Positions 26,468 through 35,432 of a DNA stretch of 64,000 nucleotides are shown here, one piece after another. Both the position numbers and the translations under genes were made by a program. Origin of the DNA: Mumia quercus (GTDB lineage Bacteria > Actinomycetota > Actinomycetes > Propionibacteriales > Nocardioidaceae); assembly GCF_025506335.1 (NCBI RefSeq), contig NZ_JANZYO010000003.1:496001-560000 (forward strand). The letters are read 5' to 3'. The notes below the pieces were generated by a model. It made no database searches and had not been told where the DNA came from. It worked only from the letters and a program-made list of their open reading frames with translations. Every line of letters begins with the position of its first letter. Position 1 is the first letter of the stretch.

Positions 26468-27925
26468 ATGTCCGAGCGCGAAGACCCGTACGTGCGGACG
26501 CAGGCGGAGGTTGCTTCGGCCCGCGTGCGGTTCCGTCGCGCACTGTCGCTCCTGCTTATGACGCTCGTGGCACCGGGCTCGGCTCAGCTGCTCGCCGGCA
26601 ACAAGCAGGTCGGCAGGGTGGCGCTGCGCATCTGGGCAGGACTGTGGGGGCTCGTGCTCCTGCTCCTCCTGCTGGCGTGGATCGACCGCGGCATCGTCGT
26701 CACGCTCCTCACCTCCACCGGCCTGCTGTGGCTCATGCGGTTCGCGCTGATCGCCCTCGCGCTCGGCTGGGTGGGATTGTTCGCGGACGCGTGGCGGCTC
26801 GGGGCGCCGCTCCGGCTCGAGCGCAAGCACCGCCTCGCCATGAGCGGCGTGAGCGGCCTGCTGTGCTTCGTGACGGCCGGGGCGCTGCTCGTCGCCTCCA
26901 ACCTGATGGCCGTGCAGCAGGACTTCATCACCACCGTGTTCGGCTCGTCGGTCGTTCGGGACGCCGACCACGGCCGTTACAACGTGCTTCTTCTCGGCGG
27001 CGACTCCGGCAAGGGCCGCGAGGGGCTGCGTCCGGACTCGCTGACCGTCGCGAGCATCGACGCGGAGACCGGGGACACGGTCCTCGTCGGCCTGCCACGC
27101 AACCTCGCTGACGTCCCGTTCCCCGACGGTCACCCGATGGACGACGAGTTCCCGCGCGGCTTCGACTGCGACGGCTGCTACCTGAACAGCGTCAACACCT
27201 GGGCAGACGACCACCCCGAGCTCTTCGACGACCACGGCCACGAGGGCATCGACGCCACCCGTGCGGCGGTCGAGGAGATCACCGGGCTCAAGCTCAGCTA
27301 CCACGTGCTCGTCAACATGAAGGGCTTCGCCTCCCTCGTCGACGCGGTAGGGGGCGTCACGGTCAAGGTGCGCGAGCGGACGGCGATCGGCGGCATCGGC
27401 TCCCCGATCACCGGATGGATCCCGAAGGGGCGGCAAAAGCTCGACGGCCGTGAGGCGCTCTGGTACGCCCGCAGCCGCGTCCAGAACTCCGACTACTCGC
27501 GGATGGCGCGTCAGAAGTGCGTGATGAGCGCGATGCTCAAGCAGCTCGACCCGAACACCGTGCTGCTCAAGGCGACCGGCATCGCCGAGTCCAGCAAGAA
27601 GATGCTGAGCACCGACATCCCCGCCTCCGACCTCGACACGTTCGTCGAGCTGGCGCTGAAGGCGCGCGACGCGAAGGTCTCGACCGTGTCGCTCGTCCCG
27701 CCTCAGATCGACACCGGTGATCCCGACTACGACAAGATCCGCCGCATGGTCGCCAAGGGCATCGAACGTTCGGAGAAGCCGGCTGCGAAGGGCGGCGGCA
27801 GCTCGACGTCGGACAAGGGACCGTCGAAGAGTGCGCCGGCGAAGGACAGCACGTCAGGCGGCGACCCCGACAAGGAGCGCTCCGCGCGGATCAACGATGC
27901 CGAGGACCTCGGCGAGGTCTGCTGA
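26468..27925 (+). CDS. LCP family protein with multi-helix N-terminal membrane domain
   Basis: A 485-residue LCP protein. Unlike its divergent neighbour it has three to four membrane helices (about residues 20-155) before the LCP domain, which begins near RYNVLLLGGDSGKGREGLRP and includes LRPDSLTVASID, VGLPRNLADVPF, LVDAVGGVTVKV and ALWYARSRVQNSDYSRMARQ. The C-terminus is a Ser/Lys/Asp-rich tail. It should act outside the membrane on lipid-linked glycopolymers. The start ATG 26468 has a weak G-rich site upstream. It ends 11 nt from the convergent TIGR03089 gene. Confidence 0.9.
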   Translation: MSEREDPYVRTQAEVASARVRFRRALSLLLMTLVAPGSAQLLAGNKQVGRVALRIWAGLWGLVLLLLLLAWIDRGIVVTLLTSTGLLWLMRFALIALALGWVGLFADAWRLGAPLRLERKHRLAMSGVSGLLCFVTAGALLVASNLMAVQQDFITTVFGSSVVRDADHGRYNVLLLGGDSGKGREGLRPDSLTVASIDAETGDTVLVGLPRNLADVPFPDGHPMDDEFPRGFDCDGCYLNSVNTWADDHPELFDDHGHEGIDATRAAVEEITGLKLSYHVLVNMKGFASLVDAVGGVTVKVRERTAIGGIGSPITGWIPKGRQKLDGREALWYARSRVQNSDYSRMARQKCVMSAMLKQLDPNTVLLKATGIAESSKKMLSTDIPASDLDTFVELALKARDAKVSTVSLVPPQIDTGDPDYDKIRRMVAKGIERSEKPAAKGGGSSTSDKGPSKSAPAKDSTSGGDPDKERSARINDAEDLGEVC

Positions 27926-27936
27926 CGCCGCAGCGC

Positions 27937-28647
27937 TCAGCTGACCGTGACGCGCTCGGTCTCGGCGATGGCCGCGATCTGGTCGCGGTGCTCCTCGGGC
28001 TGCGGTGTCCGGACCAGGACGAGCGACCCGTGGGCCTCGAGCACGCCGAGGACGGCGTCGACGAGGGGCGTGAGGTCGCGGTCGCCCACCAGCATCACGC
28101 GTGCGCCCCGCGGGTAGGAGCCGCTCGTCCGCGACGTCAGGTCGGCGTGGGTGGTGGGCTCGCCCTCGTCGCGCACAAGTGCCGGTGAGGACTCGGCGGG
28201 CGGGTAGTACGCGGTGAAGTGGTCTCCGTGGGACGGCACCTCGGCGTTGTAGTCGAGGACCCCTCCGGGGAGCGGCGTCGTGAACCGTCCGCCGAGCGGG
28301 CGCAGCGACAAGGCGATGACGTCCTCGGCGCCCTCGGCGGCGTCGAGCGTCGCGGGATCGACCACCGCGATGCCGTGCCCCGGGCGGAGGCTGAGGGCCG
28401 CGCCGGCGCTCCAGGTCGCGAGGAACCACACCACGGTCTCCCAGTGGACGGGCAGCAGCACGTCGACGACGGTCTCCTCGTCGGAGCCGAGCGTGTCCTG
28501 GAGCATGTTGGCGGTCTTCGCCACCCAGTTGGTGCAGGTCGTGAGGCTGAGCTCGACGCGCTCTCCGGTCGTCAGGTCGTAGAACGTGACCGCGGGCCGC
28601 GACGGGTCCACGGACGTGGCACGTGCGAGCAGGTCGGCGATCGTCAC
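27937..28647 (-). CDS. TIGR03089 family protein
   Basis: A 236-residue protein matching the actinobacterial TIGR03089 family in its MTIADLLARA-PAVTFYD opening and NWVAKTANMLQDTLG segment. It resembles an N-terminal fragment of AMP-binding (acyl-CoA synthetase) enzymes but lacks the ATP-binding P-loop and the C-terminal lid, so catalysis is doubtful. The -10 TAGGGT (28659-28654) begins with the fbiB stop codon and lies 6 nt before GTG 28647. Such proteins commonly sit near LCP genes and fbiB. Function unknown. Confidence 0.8.
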   Translation of the reverse strand: MTIADLLARATSVDPSRPAVTFYDLTTGERVELSLTTCTNWVAKTANMLQDTLGSDEETVVDVLLPVHWETVVWFLATWSAGAALSLRPGHGIAVVDPATLDAAEGAEDVIALSLRPLGGRFTTPLPGGVLDYNAEVPSHGDHFTAYYPPAESSPALVRDEGEPTTHADLTSRTSGSYPRGARVMLVGDRDLTPLVDAVLGVLEAHGSLVLVRTPQPEEHRDQIAAIAETERVTVS

Positions 28648-28653
28648 GGTGCC

Positions 28654-28659
28654 ACCCTA
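28654..28659 (-). promoter_or_regulatory. -10 element overlapping the fbiB stop codon
   Basis: TAGGGT on the minus strand: its first three bases are the TAG stop of fbiB. It ends 6 nt before GTG 28647 of the TIGR03089 gene, a leaderless arrangement inside an apparent operon. Confidence 0.5.
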
Positions 28660-29643
28660 ACGGCCGTCGCCGCGGGAGGTCCGGACGTCGACCGTGAGGG
28701 CCACCCCGTGCGCGCGGGCGGCGACCCGCAGCCGTTCGCAGACCCGCCCCGCCTCGACGAGGGCGTCGGTGGAGTCGTCCTTGACGGCCACCACCACGGT
28801 CGTCGCGTCCGTGGCCGTCACCTCCACGAGGGACTCGGCCGGCGCGGCGAGGGCCAGGACCCGGTCGATCGCGTCGGGTTCGGCAGCCGGGAACCCGACG
28901 GCTTCGGCGGCGCTGAGGGCGACCTCGACCGCGTCGCGCGCGCCCAGTCCGAACAGGTCCTCGTCCTCGCGTCGCAGCAGCGTCGCCGCGCCCGAGTGGG
29001 GGTGCGCCCAGTGGTCGCCGACCCAGTGACGCGGGAGCCCGCGTACGACCACGAACGGGGCCTGGCTCGTCTTTCCGGCCACCAGCTCGGCGGCTCCGGC
29101 GATCTCGTCGGCGACGGCGGGCTCGGTGACGTGGAGCGGGTTGCCGAAGGTGTCCTGGGTCCCCGACAGCGAGTTGACCACCTTGAGGCCGGCGCTGCCG
29201 ATCGCGATGTCGGTCTGCCCGCGTCGCCACGCGCGGCCGGCGGTGTCGGACAGCACGACCGCGACCTCGACGCCTGCGCGACGGCGCAGCTGCTTCCAGA
29301 GGTCGCGGGCGACGGCGTCGGGGTCGTGGGGGAGCCACAGGGCGGTGCCGGGCGCGGTGTTGCTCGCGTCGACCCCGGCCGCCGCCATCGTGAGCCCGGC
29401 GCGGTTGCGCACGATGCGCGTCGGTCCGCGGCGCGCGACGACCCGGACGGTCTCGGCGTCGACGACGGCGTCGCGGTCGGCGGTGGTGGAGAGCCCGAGG
29501 GCCTTGCTGACGACCTTGCTCGTGACGACCACGACGTCGCCGTCACGCAGCGGCTCGTCGAGACGGCCCAGGAGGAGGCTGACGAGATCGGCGCCCTTGC
29601 GCACCTCCCCGACGCCCGTGACGGGCCACAGCGTCAGGCTCAC
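28657..29643 (-). CDS. fbiB: Coenzyme F420-0:L-glutamate ligase (CofE-type FbiB)
   Basis: A 328-residue enzyme adding glutamates to F420-0 using GTP. The CofE domain (about 1-245) includes VVVTSKVVSKALGL, RIVRNRAGLTMAAAGVDASN, VVLSDTAGRAWRRGQTDIAIG and GKTSQAPFVVVRGLP. The mycobacterial FbiB (about 448 residues) carries a C-terminal nitroreductase-like FMN domain; here only about 80 further residues follow, so that domain is missing or replaced. GTG 29643 overlaps the fbiA stop (GTGA), so the two are coupled. Confidence 0.92.
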   Translation of the reverse strand: MSLTLWPVTGVGEVRKGADLVSLLLGRLDEPLRDGDVVVVTSKVVSKALGLSTTADRDAVVDAETVRVVARRGPTRIVRNRAGLTMAAAGVDASNTAPGTALWLPHDPDAVARDLWKQLRRRAGVEVAVVLSDTAGRAWRRGQTDIAIGSAGLKVVNSLSGTQDTFGNPLHVTEPAVADEIAGAAELVAGKTSQAPFVVVRGLPRHWVGDHWAHPHSGAATLLRREDEDLFGLGARDAVEVALSAAEAVGFPAAEPDAIDRVLALAAPAESLVEVTATDATTVVVAVKDDSTDALVEAGRVCERLRVAARAHGVALTVDVRTSRGDGR

Positions 29644-30617
29644 GAGCGCGTCCCGATCTCCCGCGCGAGCGCGAGCGTGTCGGCGGCGAGCGTACGCGTG
29701 GTCGCCGGGTCGGACATGTAGAGCGGGACCGCCCGCCCCTCCAGGCCGGCCTCGGCGACGACCGGCAGCTGCGAGGCGTCGGAGGTGTCGACCAGCCAGC
29801 CGTCGAGGACGCCGCCTCGCGCGCGGGCCCCGTACCGGGTGGCAACCGCCGAGGCGCTCACCTCGAGGCCTAGGCCGGTGAGGAGCTGGTCGGCCATCCC
29901 TCGCACCGCGCCCCCACCGATGATCGGCGAGACCCCGACGACCGGGGCAGCGGTGGCGCGCAGCGCATCCGCGATCCCGCGCACCGCGAGGACGGGGCCG
30001 ATCGAGACCACAGGGTTGGAGGGCGGGAGGACGACGACGTCGGCCTCGGCGATCGCCTCGAGGACCCCGGGCGCAGGCTCGGCGTCGTCGATGCCGATCA
30101 TGACGACGTCGTGGGCCGGGACCGAGGCGCGCATGCGGACCCAGTACTCCTGGAAGTGGACCGCGCTGCGCCGCCCGCCGTCCTCGACCACGACGTGCGT
30201 CTCCACCCTGTGGTCGGTCATCGGCAGCAGGGTGACGCCCGGGTCCCAGCGGACGCACAGCGCGCGGGTGACATCGGTGAGGGAGTACCCGGCCTGGAGC
30301 ATCTGGGTCCGCACCAGGTGCGTGGCGACGTCGCGGTCGCCCAGCCCGAACCACGTCGGCTGTGCCCCGTACGCGGCGAGCTCCTCCTTGACGCTCCACG
30401 TCTCGTCGGCGCGGCCCCACCGGCGCTCGGCATCGATCCCGCCGCCGAGGGTGTACATCAGCGTGTCCAGGTCAGGGCACACCTTGAGGCCGAACAGCCA
30501 GATGTCGTCGGCGGTGTTGCCGACCACGGTGACGTCGGCGTCGTCCCCAACCTCGTCGAGCAGCCCTCGTACGAACGTGGCGCCGCCGATGCCTCCGGAC
30601 AGAACGGTGATCCTCAT
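29640..30617 (-). CDS. fbiA: 2-phospho-L-lactate/phosphoenolpyruvate transferase (CofD-type)
   Basis: A 325-residue FbiA/CofD protein that transfers the phospho-lactate or phosphoenolpyruvate group to Fo in F420 synthesis. It opens with MRITVLSGGIGGATFVRGLL and has VGNTADDIWLFGLKVCPDLD, then LPPSNPVVSIGPVLAV and PIIGGGAVRGMADQLL, all family hallmarks. It precedes fbiB with a 4-nt overlap. The coupled order fbiA-fbiB and proximity to whiB2 match other actinobacteria. Confidence 0.95.
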   Translation of the reverse strand: MRITVLSGGIGGATFVRGLLDEVGDDADVTVVGNTADDIWLFGLKVCPDLDTLMYTLGGGIDAERRWGRADETWSVKEELAAYGAQPTWFGLGDRDVATHLVRTQMLQAGYSLTDVTRALCVRWDPGVTLLPMTDHRVETHVVVEDGGRRSAVHFQEYWVRMRASVPAHDVVMIGIDDAEPAPGVLEAIAEADVVVLPPSNPVVSIGPVLAVRGIADALRATAAPVVGVSPIIGGGAVRGMADQLLTGLGLEVSASAVATRYGARARGGVLDGWLVDTSDASQLPVVAEAGLEGRAVPLYMSDPATTRTLAADTLALAREIGTRS

Positions 30618-30749
30618 GCCGCCATTCTCCCCACGAGCGACGCATAACCCGCACGCCCGGGGGAGACCGTTGAGCCGTGACCTGCGTAGGGTAGGCCCGT
30701 CCACTGGGACAGGGCACGGCTCTGCGCCCGCACCAGGAGATGGGGATTC

Positions 30750-32018
30750 GTGACCGACTCACTTCGTAAGTACCGCGACGTCCTGTCGTACTCGCTGCTC
30801 GGCGTCGCCGCCGTGTCGCTCCTCGCGACGTTCATCGCGCTCATCGACGACGGGCCGTGGAGGACGGGCCTCGGCGTCGGTGCCGTGGTCGTCGTCGTCG
30901 CTGTCGCGCTCGCGACGCGCAAGGACGACTTGAGCCCTCAGGCCCGCACCATCACGCTCGCCGGCATCGGCGTCCTCGGGGTGGCGGCCGCGCTGACGCT
31001 GTGGACGTTGATCGACATCATCGGCCAGGACCTCGTCCCCGCCAAGGCGTCCTACATCCTCGACGCGCTCGCGGCGCTCGGGCTCATCGCCGTCGCGCTC
31101 TTCTACACGGTCGTCGTCCTCCGTGACCTGCCGGCGCCGGTCCGCCAGCCCCAGCAGCAGCCGTGGGCGCAGGCCCAGGGCACGCCGTGGGGTGGCCAGC
31201 AGCAGCCGCAGCAGCAGGGCGGATGGCCTGCCGCGCCCGCGCAGCAGCCCGCCCAGCAGTGGGGTCAGCCGCAGCAGGGCTGGCAGCAGCCCGCGCAGCA
31301 GGCGCCGCAGGCGCCGCAGCACGCCGCTCCCCAGCAGGGGTGGCAGCCGTACGGTGGCTACGCGGCCGGTGCCGGTGCCGCTGCCGCCGGAGCGGCGGGC
31401 GTCGCTGGTGCCGAGGCCGCAGGCTCGGCCTGGGGCACGTCGAGCGCGAACGCGTCGTCTGCCGCAGACACCCCTGCCCCGGCGTCGGAGACGCCGGCCG
31501 AGGTCGAGTCCGCCGAGCAGTCCACGGCCGTGTGGACGCCGCCGGCCGAGACGCCCGCGCCGACGTGGCAGTCGCAGGAGCAGCCGTCGGCATGGTCCGC
31601 GCCTGCCGCCGAGCAGTCGGCCCAGGCACCCCAGTCGAGCTGGGGCGGGCAGGAGTCGAGCTGGGCGCGCGAGGGCCAGTGGGGCGCTGCCGACTCCGCC
31701 CAGCCGCAGGGATGGGCGCAGGAGGCCACCGAGCAGCCGTCGTGGCAGCCGCCGTCGGAGTACGGCTCCGCGTGGGCACCGCAGACCGAGCAGCAGTCCA
31801 CGTACTCCCAGCCGGAGCAGCCCGCCGAGCCGCAGGGATGGGGCTCGAGCGAGCCCTCGTGGGGGTCGTCGCGTCTTGGCGACGCGACCTTCGACAGCGC
31901 GGACGGCGGGAGCTCCGACGTCGCCGCGGAGTCGTCCGGTGACGCCGACCAGGGCGAGAATCGTGACGAAGGCCAGCCCGGCCCGAGCTCGTGGTGGTCG
32001 CCCGGGAACGGCTCCTGA
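30750..32018 (+). CDS. Four-helix membrane protein with long Q/W-rich tail
   Basis: A 422-residue protein of unknown function. Residues about 10-125 contain four membrane helices. The remaining ~290 residues are low-complexity, rich in Gln, Trp, Ala, Pro and Ser, with recurring QP-Q-W, WG and SSWG units and an acidic Ser/Asp end, and are predicted disordered and cytoplasmic. GTG 30750 has AGGAGATGGGG upstream. A well-formed terminator follows. The regular spacing of Trp in a Gln/Pro background suggests a multivalent interaction tail, but no partner is indicated. Confidence 0.78.
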   Translation: MTDSLRKYRDVLSYSLLGVAAVSLLATFIALIDDGPWRTGLGVGAVVVVVAVALATRKDDLSPQARTITLAGIGVLGVAAALTLWTLIDIIGQDLVPAKASYILDALAALGLIAVALFYTVVVLRDLPAPVRQPQQQPWAQAQGTPWGGQQQPQQQGGWPAAPAQQPAQQWGQPQQGWQQPAQQAPQAPQHAAPQQGWQPYGGYAAGAGAAAAGAAGVAGAEAAGSAWGTSSANASSAADTPAPASETPAEVESAEQSTAVWTPPAETPAPTWQSQEQPSAWSAPAAEQSAQAPQSSWGGQESSWAREGQWGAADSAQPQGWAQEATEQPSWQPPSEYGSAWAPQTEQQSTYSQPEQPAEPQGWGSSEPSWGSSRLGDATFDSADGGSSDVAAESSGDADQGENRDEGQPGPSSWWSPGNGS

Positions 32019-32036
32019 CCACCGATGATCGGCTGA

Positions 32037-32069
32037 CGAAGGCCCGTGCCCGGAGGGTGCGGGCCTTCG
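32037..32069 (+). terminator. Terminator after the Q/W-rich protein gene
   Basis: CGAAGGCCCG (32037-32046) and CGGGCCTTCG (32060-32069) form a perfect 10-bp stem with a 13-nt loop, 18 nt after the stop codon. Confidence 0.75.
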
Positions 32070-32100
32070 CGCTACCACCCTTCGGCTTGACGGATGGGTA

Positions 32101-32127
32101 TTGACAGGCTTGTAATTTCACTAGTGT
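32101..32127 (+). promoter_or_regulatory. Candidate promoter of whiB2
   Basis: A consensus -35 TTGACA at 32101-32106 is followed by a -10-like TAGTGT at 32122-32127. The 15-nt spacer is shorter than usual, so the -10 assignment is uncertain. The leader to ATG 32264 would be about 130 nt; no riboswitch-like fold is obvious in it. Confidence 0.4.
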
Positions 32128-32263
32128 CGTCCTTCTTGGACGGCCAGGTGCACATCGGGGGCGCACGCGCTATCGATACAGGGGTCCACGAGGGGTCGAG
32201 GACTCGCACTTGGTTCGGGGCGACGCTTTCCACGGGGATCACGAGGGGTAGGAGGCGAGACTG

Positions 32264-32512
32264 ATGGAAGACCTCTTCCACGCAGACGCCGAGGAGATGG
32301 GCTGGCAGGACCGCGCACTGTGCGCGCAGACGGACCCGGAGGCGTTCTTCCCTGAGAAGGGCGGCTCCACCCGCGAGGCAAAGCGGGTGTGCCTGACGTG
32401 CGACGTGCGGGGTGAGTGCCTCGAGTACGCACTCGCGAACGACGAGCGCTTCGGTATCTGGGGCGGTCTGTCCGAGCGCGAGCGCCGCAAGCTCAAGAAG
32501 CGCGCGATCTGA
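32264..32512 (+). CDS. whiB2: WhiB-family Fe-S transcription factor (WhiB2/WhmD type)
   Basis: An 82-residue WhiB protein. The four cluster-ligand cysteines are C20, C43, C46 and C52 (C-x22-C-x2-C-x5-C), followed by the turn G-I-W-G-G at 64-68 and a basic C-terminal tail (ERERRKLKKR). The block CAQTDPEAFFPEKGGSTREA is close to Streptomyces WhiB and mycobacterial WhmD/WhiB2, regulators of septation and sporulation that act with SigA or WhiA. The gene has a long upstream region, consistent with regulated expression. Confidence 0.96.
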   Translation: MEDLFHADAEEMGWQDRALCAQTDPEAFFPEKGGSTREAKRVCLTCDVRGECLEYALANDERFGIWGGLSERERRKLKKRAI

Positions 32513-32621
32513 CCCGGCACCGCCGCGCCGCGTCGCTCGGCCCTCGCAGGGCAGGGATGCGGTCAGGCGCGGCGGTGCCGGGAGCTCCGCGCTCCGGGCG
32601 GATGGCTAGACTCCAGCACCT

Positions 32622-35432
32622 ATGATCGAAGGCGTCGACGAGGGCCTCGTCCCCTCCCGGAACTGGCTCGCCGCCCCACCTAGCGTCACCGCCGTCATCG
32701 TGTGCCGCAACGGTGCGCGGTGGCTCCCCCAGGTGCTCGACGCGCTCGCGTCGCTGGCGCACCTGCCGCAGGCTGTCGTCGCGGTCGACGTGTCGTCGAC
32801 CGACGAGACGCGCGAGATCCTTGCGCACTACCTGCACCCGGCCTCCATCCGTACGGCTCCGCCGGGGACCGGGTTCGGCGACGCCGTCCGTGTGGCGCTG
32901 GACGGTGCGGCTCAGACCGAGTGGGTCTGGCTCCTCCACGACGACTCGGCGCCGGGTCCCGACGCGCTCGCGCACCTGCTCGACCAGGCGACGCAGTCCG
33001 ACGACATCGGCATCGCCGGACCCAAGCTCCGCGAGTGGCCGTCGCTCAAGCGGCTCCTCGAGGTCGGCGTCACCATCAGCGGCACCGGTGCGCGCGAGAC
33101 CGGGCTGGAGCGTGGTGAGCCCGACCAGGGCCAGCACGACCGCCCGCGCGACGTGCTCGCCGTGAGCACGGCCGGGATGCTCGTACGCCGGCGCGTGCTG
33201 GAGGACCTCGGCGGCTTCGACCCACGCCTTCCGCTCTTCTACGACGACATCGACCTCGGATGGCGGGCCGCGCGTCGGGGCTACCGCGTGCGCGTCGTCC
33301 CTGCCGCGGTCTTCTTCCACGTGGAGGCCGCCGCGACCGGGCTGCGTCCCGGCTCCCTGGCGCCGCGCCCTCGCCGGGAGATGCGCCGCGCCGCGACGTA
33401 CACGCTGCTGGCCAACGCCAGCCGTCCCGGGTTCTTCTGGCAGTCCGTACGCCTGCTCGTCGGCACCGTCCTTCGAGCGCTCGCCCTGCTGCTGGCCAAG
33501 GCTCCGCGGGAGGCTGCCGACGAGCTGCGCGGCGTGCTCGCGGTGTACCGCCGTCCTGACGCGATGCTCGCCGCGCGCCGCCGCCGGGCCGCGTCGGCAC
33601 GGGTGGACGCACGGACGGTGCGCGAGAACCTCCTGCCCTCACCGCTCATCCCGTACCGGCACGGGCTCGACGCCGTCGGCGAGCTGGTCAACACGCTGGT
33701 CGGTCCCGCGCCGGAGATGACCGGTCGGCGCGCGGCGGTCGAGGCACGCCCGGAGTCGGAGGACGACGAGCTCCCGACGACCGGCTCGCTTCTCTCCCGG
33801 CACCCGTGGCTGACGACCATGCTGATCCTGTCGCTGGTCGCCCTGGTGGCGGCGCGGAGCGTGATCGGCTCGGGCTTCCTGATGGGCGGCGCGCTGCTGC
33901 CCGCGCCGGACGGGGCGGGGGACTGGTGGTCCTTCTTCACGGCCGGCTCGCACGACGTGAGCATCGGCAGCGACGTACCCGCACCCGGCTACGTCGTGCC
34001 TCTCGCCCTCCTCGCGACTCTGCTCGGCGGCAACGCCGACCTCGCGGTGAGCCTGGTCGTGCTCGCCGGTGCGCTCCTGGCGGCGCTGACCGCCCACCGT
34101 CTCGGCCGGCGGCTCTTCACCTCGCCGGGCGTCCAGCTGTGGTGGGGAGCGACGTACGGCCTCCTGGTCGCGACGTCGGGAGCCGTCGCGCAGGGCCGGA
34201 TCGGGACGGTCGTGGCGCTCGCGGCCGCGCCGGCGATCGTGAACTCGGCTTACCTGCTCATGACCCGCCCGCGGATCACCGACGGGCTGCGGCTGGGCCT
34301 GTGGCTCACGCTCGCGACAGCCTTCGCGCCGCTCGCGTACCTCCTCGTCGCGGTCCCGCTGCTGGTCGCCGGAGGCATCCTCCTGCGCAGGCGCGGCTGG
34401 CCCAGCATCACGACCGCGCTCGTCCTCCCGTGGCTGCTGCTCGGGTCGTGGATGTGGCGCCGCGCCCTCGACCCGGGCGCCTGGTGGTGGGAGGCCGGAC
34501 GTGCCGACGCCGGTGTCGGTGACCTCGACCCGCCGACCTGGCAGCTCGCGCTCGGCCACGCCGGCGGACCCGGCATCGCCACGTACGCCACGGCAGGGCT
34601 CCTGCTCCTCGGTGTGCTCGCCCTGCTCCGCAGGCAGGCGCGGTCGGCCGTCCTCGTCGCGTGGGCGATCGGGCTGTGGATGCTCGGGTGGGCCAGCCTC
34701 GGTGCCGGTGCGACCTTCACCGAGGGGATCTCCGGCGGACCCGTCTGGGTCGGGGTCCCGGCCACCTTGTGGATCGCCGCGCTCGCCGCGGCCGCGGGCG
34801 GTGCCGCCGACGGGTTCTACGAGCGACTCGCGGCGCACCCGCTGCGCCGGCGTGCGTACGCCGTCGCCGTGGTCGTCGCGATCGTCGGCCCCGCGGTCGC
34901 CCTCGCCTGGTGGGCGGTCCGTGGCGACGACGACCCGCTCGAACGAGGCCGCCTGGACGAGATCCCGGCCTACCTGGCCGAGCGTGCCAAGGACGGCCGC
35001 TCGACGCTCGTCCTCACGGGGTCGCGCGAGCAGGGCGTCACGCAGCGTGTGGCGGCAGGCGACGGCACGCGCCTGGGTGACGAGGCCGTCATGCCCTCGC
35101 CCGAGCAGCTGCGCCCGCTGGACACCGACGTCCGGCTCCTCCTTTCCAACCCGTCGACCGGTGTCCTCGAACGCCTCGGCTCGTACGGGATCCAGGCCGT
35201 CTACCTGCCGGCACCGGCCGACCCCGACCTCGTCGACGTCCTCGAGGCCGCCCCCGGTCTCACCCCGTCGGGCAGCCCCGACGGCTCACGGGTGTGGACG
35301 TTCACGGTCGCCGGCGACCCCCACGAGCCCCCATCGTCCTCGGTGCGTCCCTGGGTGGCGCGCGGTCAGCTGGTGCTGCTGCTCGTGGTGGTCGTGATGG
35401 CCGCTCCGGGACGAGCGAGGGAGGTGCGATGA
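32622..35432 (+). CDS. GT2 glycosyltransferase fused to a large membrane domain
   Basis: A 936-residue bifunctional-looking protein. Residues about 20-270 form a GT2 domain (TAVIVCRNGARWLPQVL; WVWLLHDDSAPGPDALAHLL; acceptor-site FYDDIDLGWRAARRGYRV). From about 390 to 770 there are roughly ten membrane helices, then an extracytoplasmic region and a final C-terminal helix (about 905-925). It presumably transfers sugar to a lipid carrier or envelope polymer at the membrane. The stop overlaps the next gene (ATGA), coupling it to the DUF5719 protein. A TAGACT hexamer lies 9 nt before ATG 32622. Confidence 0.85.
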   Translation: MIEGVDEGLVPSRNWLAAPPSVTAVIVCRNGARWLPQVLDALASLAHLPQAVVAVDVSSTDETREILAHYLHPASIRTAPPGTGFGDAVRVALDGAAQTEWVWLLHDDSAPGPDALAHLLDQATQSDDIGIAGPKLREWPSLKRLLEVGVTISGTGARETGLERGEPDQGQHDRPRDVLAVSTAGMLVRRRVLEDLGGFDPRLPLFYDDIDLGWRAARRGYRVRVVPAAVFFHVEAAATGLRPGSLAPRPRREMRRAATYTLLANASRPGFFWQSVRLLVGTVLRALALLLAKAPREAADELRGVLAVYRRPDAMLAARRRRAASARVDARTVRENLLPSPLIPYRHGLDAVGELVNTLVGPAPEMTGRRAAVEARPESEDDELPTTGSLLSRHPWLTTMLILSLVALVAARSVIGSGFLMGGALLPAPDGAGDWWSFFTAGSHDVSIGSDVPAPGYVVPLALLATLLGGNADLAVSLVVLAGALLAALTAHRLGRRLFTSPGVQLWWGATYGLLVATSGAVAQGRIGTVVALAAAPAIVNSAYLLMTRPRITDGLRLGLWLTLATAFAPLAYLLVAVPLLVAGGILLRRRGWPSITTALVLPWLLLGSWMWRRALDPGAWWWEAGRADAGVGDLDPPTWQLALGHAGGPGIATYATAGLLLLGVLALLRRQARSAVLVAWAIGLWMLGWASLGAGATFTEGISGGPVWVGVPATLWIAALAAAAGGAADGFYERLAAHPLRRRAYAVAVVVAIVGPAVALAWWAVRGDDDPLERGRLDEIPAYLAERAKDGRSTLVLTGSREQGVTQRVAAGDGTRLGDEAVMPSPEQLRPLDTDVRLLLSNPSTGVLERLGSYGIQAVYLPAPADPDLVDVLEAAPGLTPSGSPDGSRVWTFTVAGDPHEPPSSSVRPWVARGQLVLLLVVVVMAAPGRAREVR

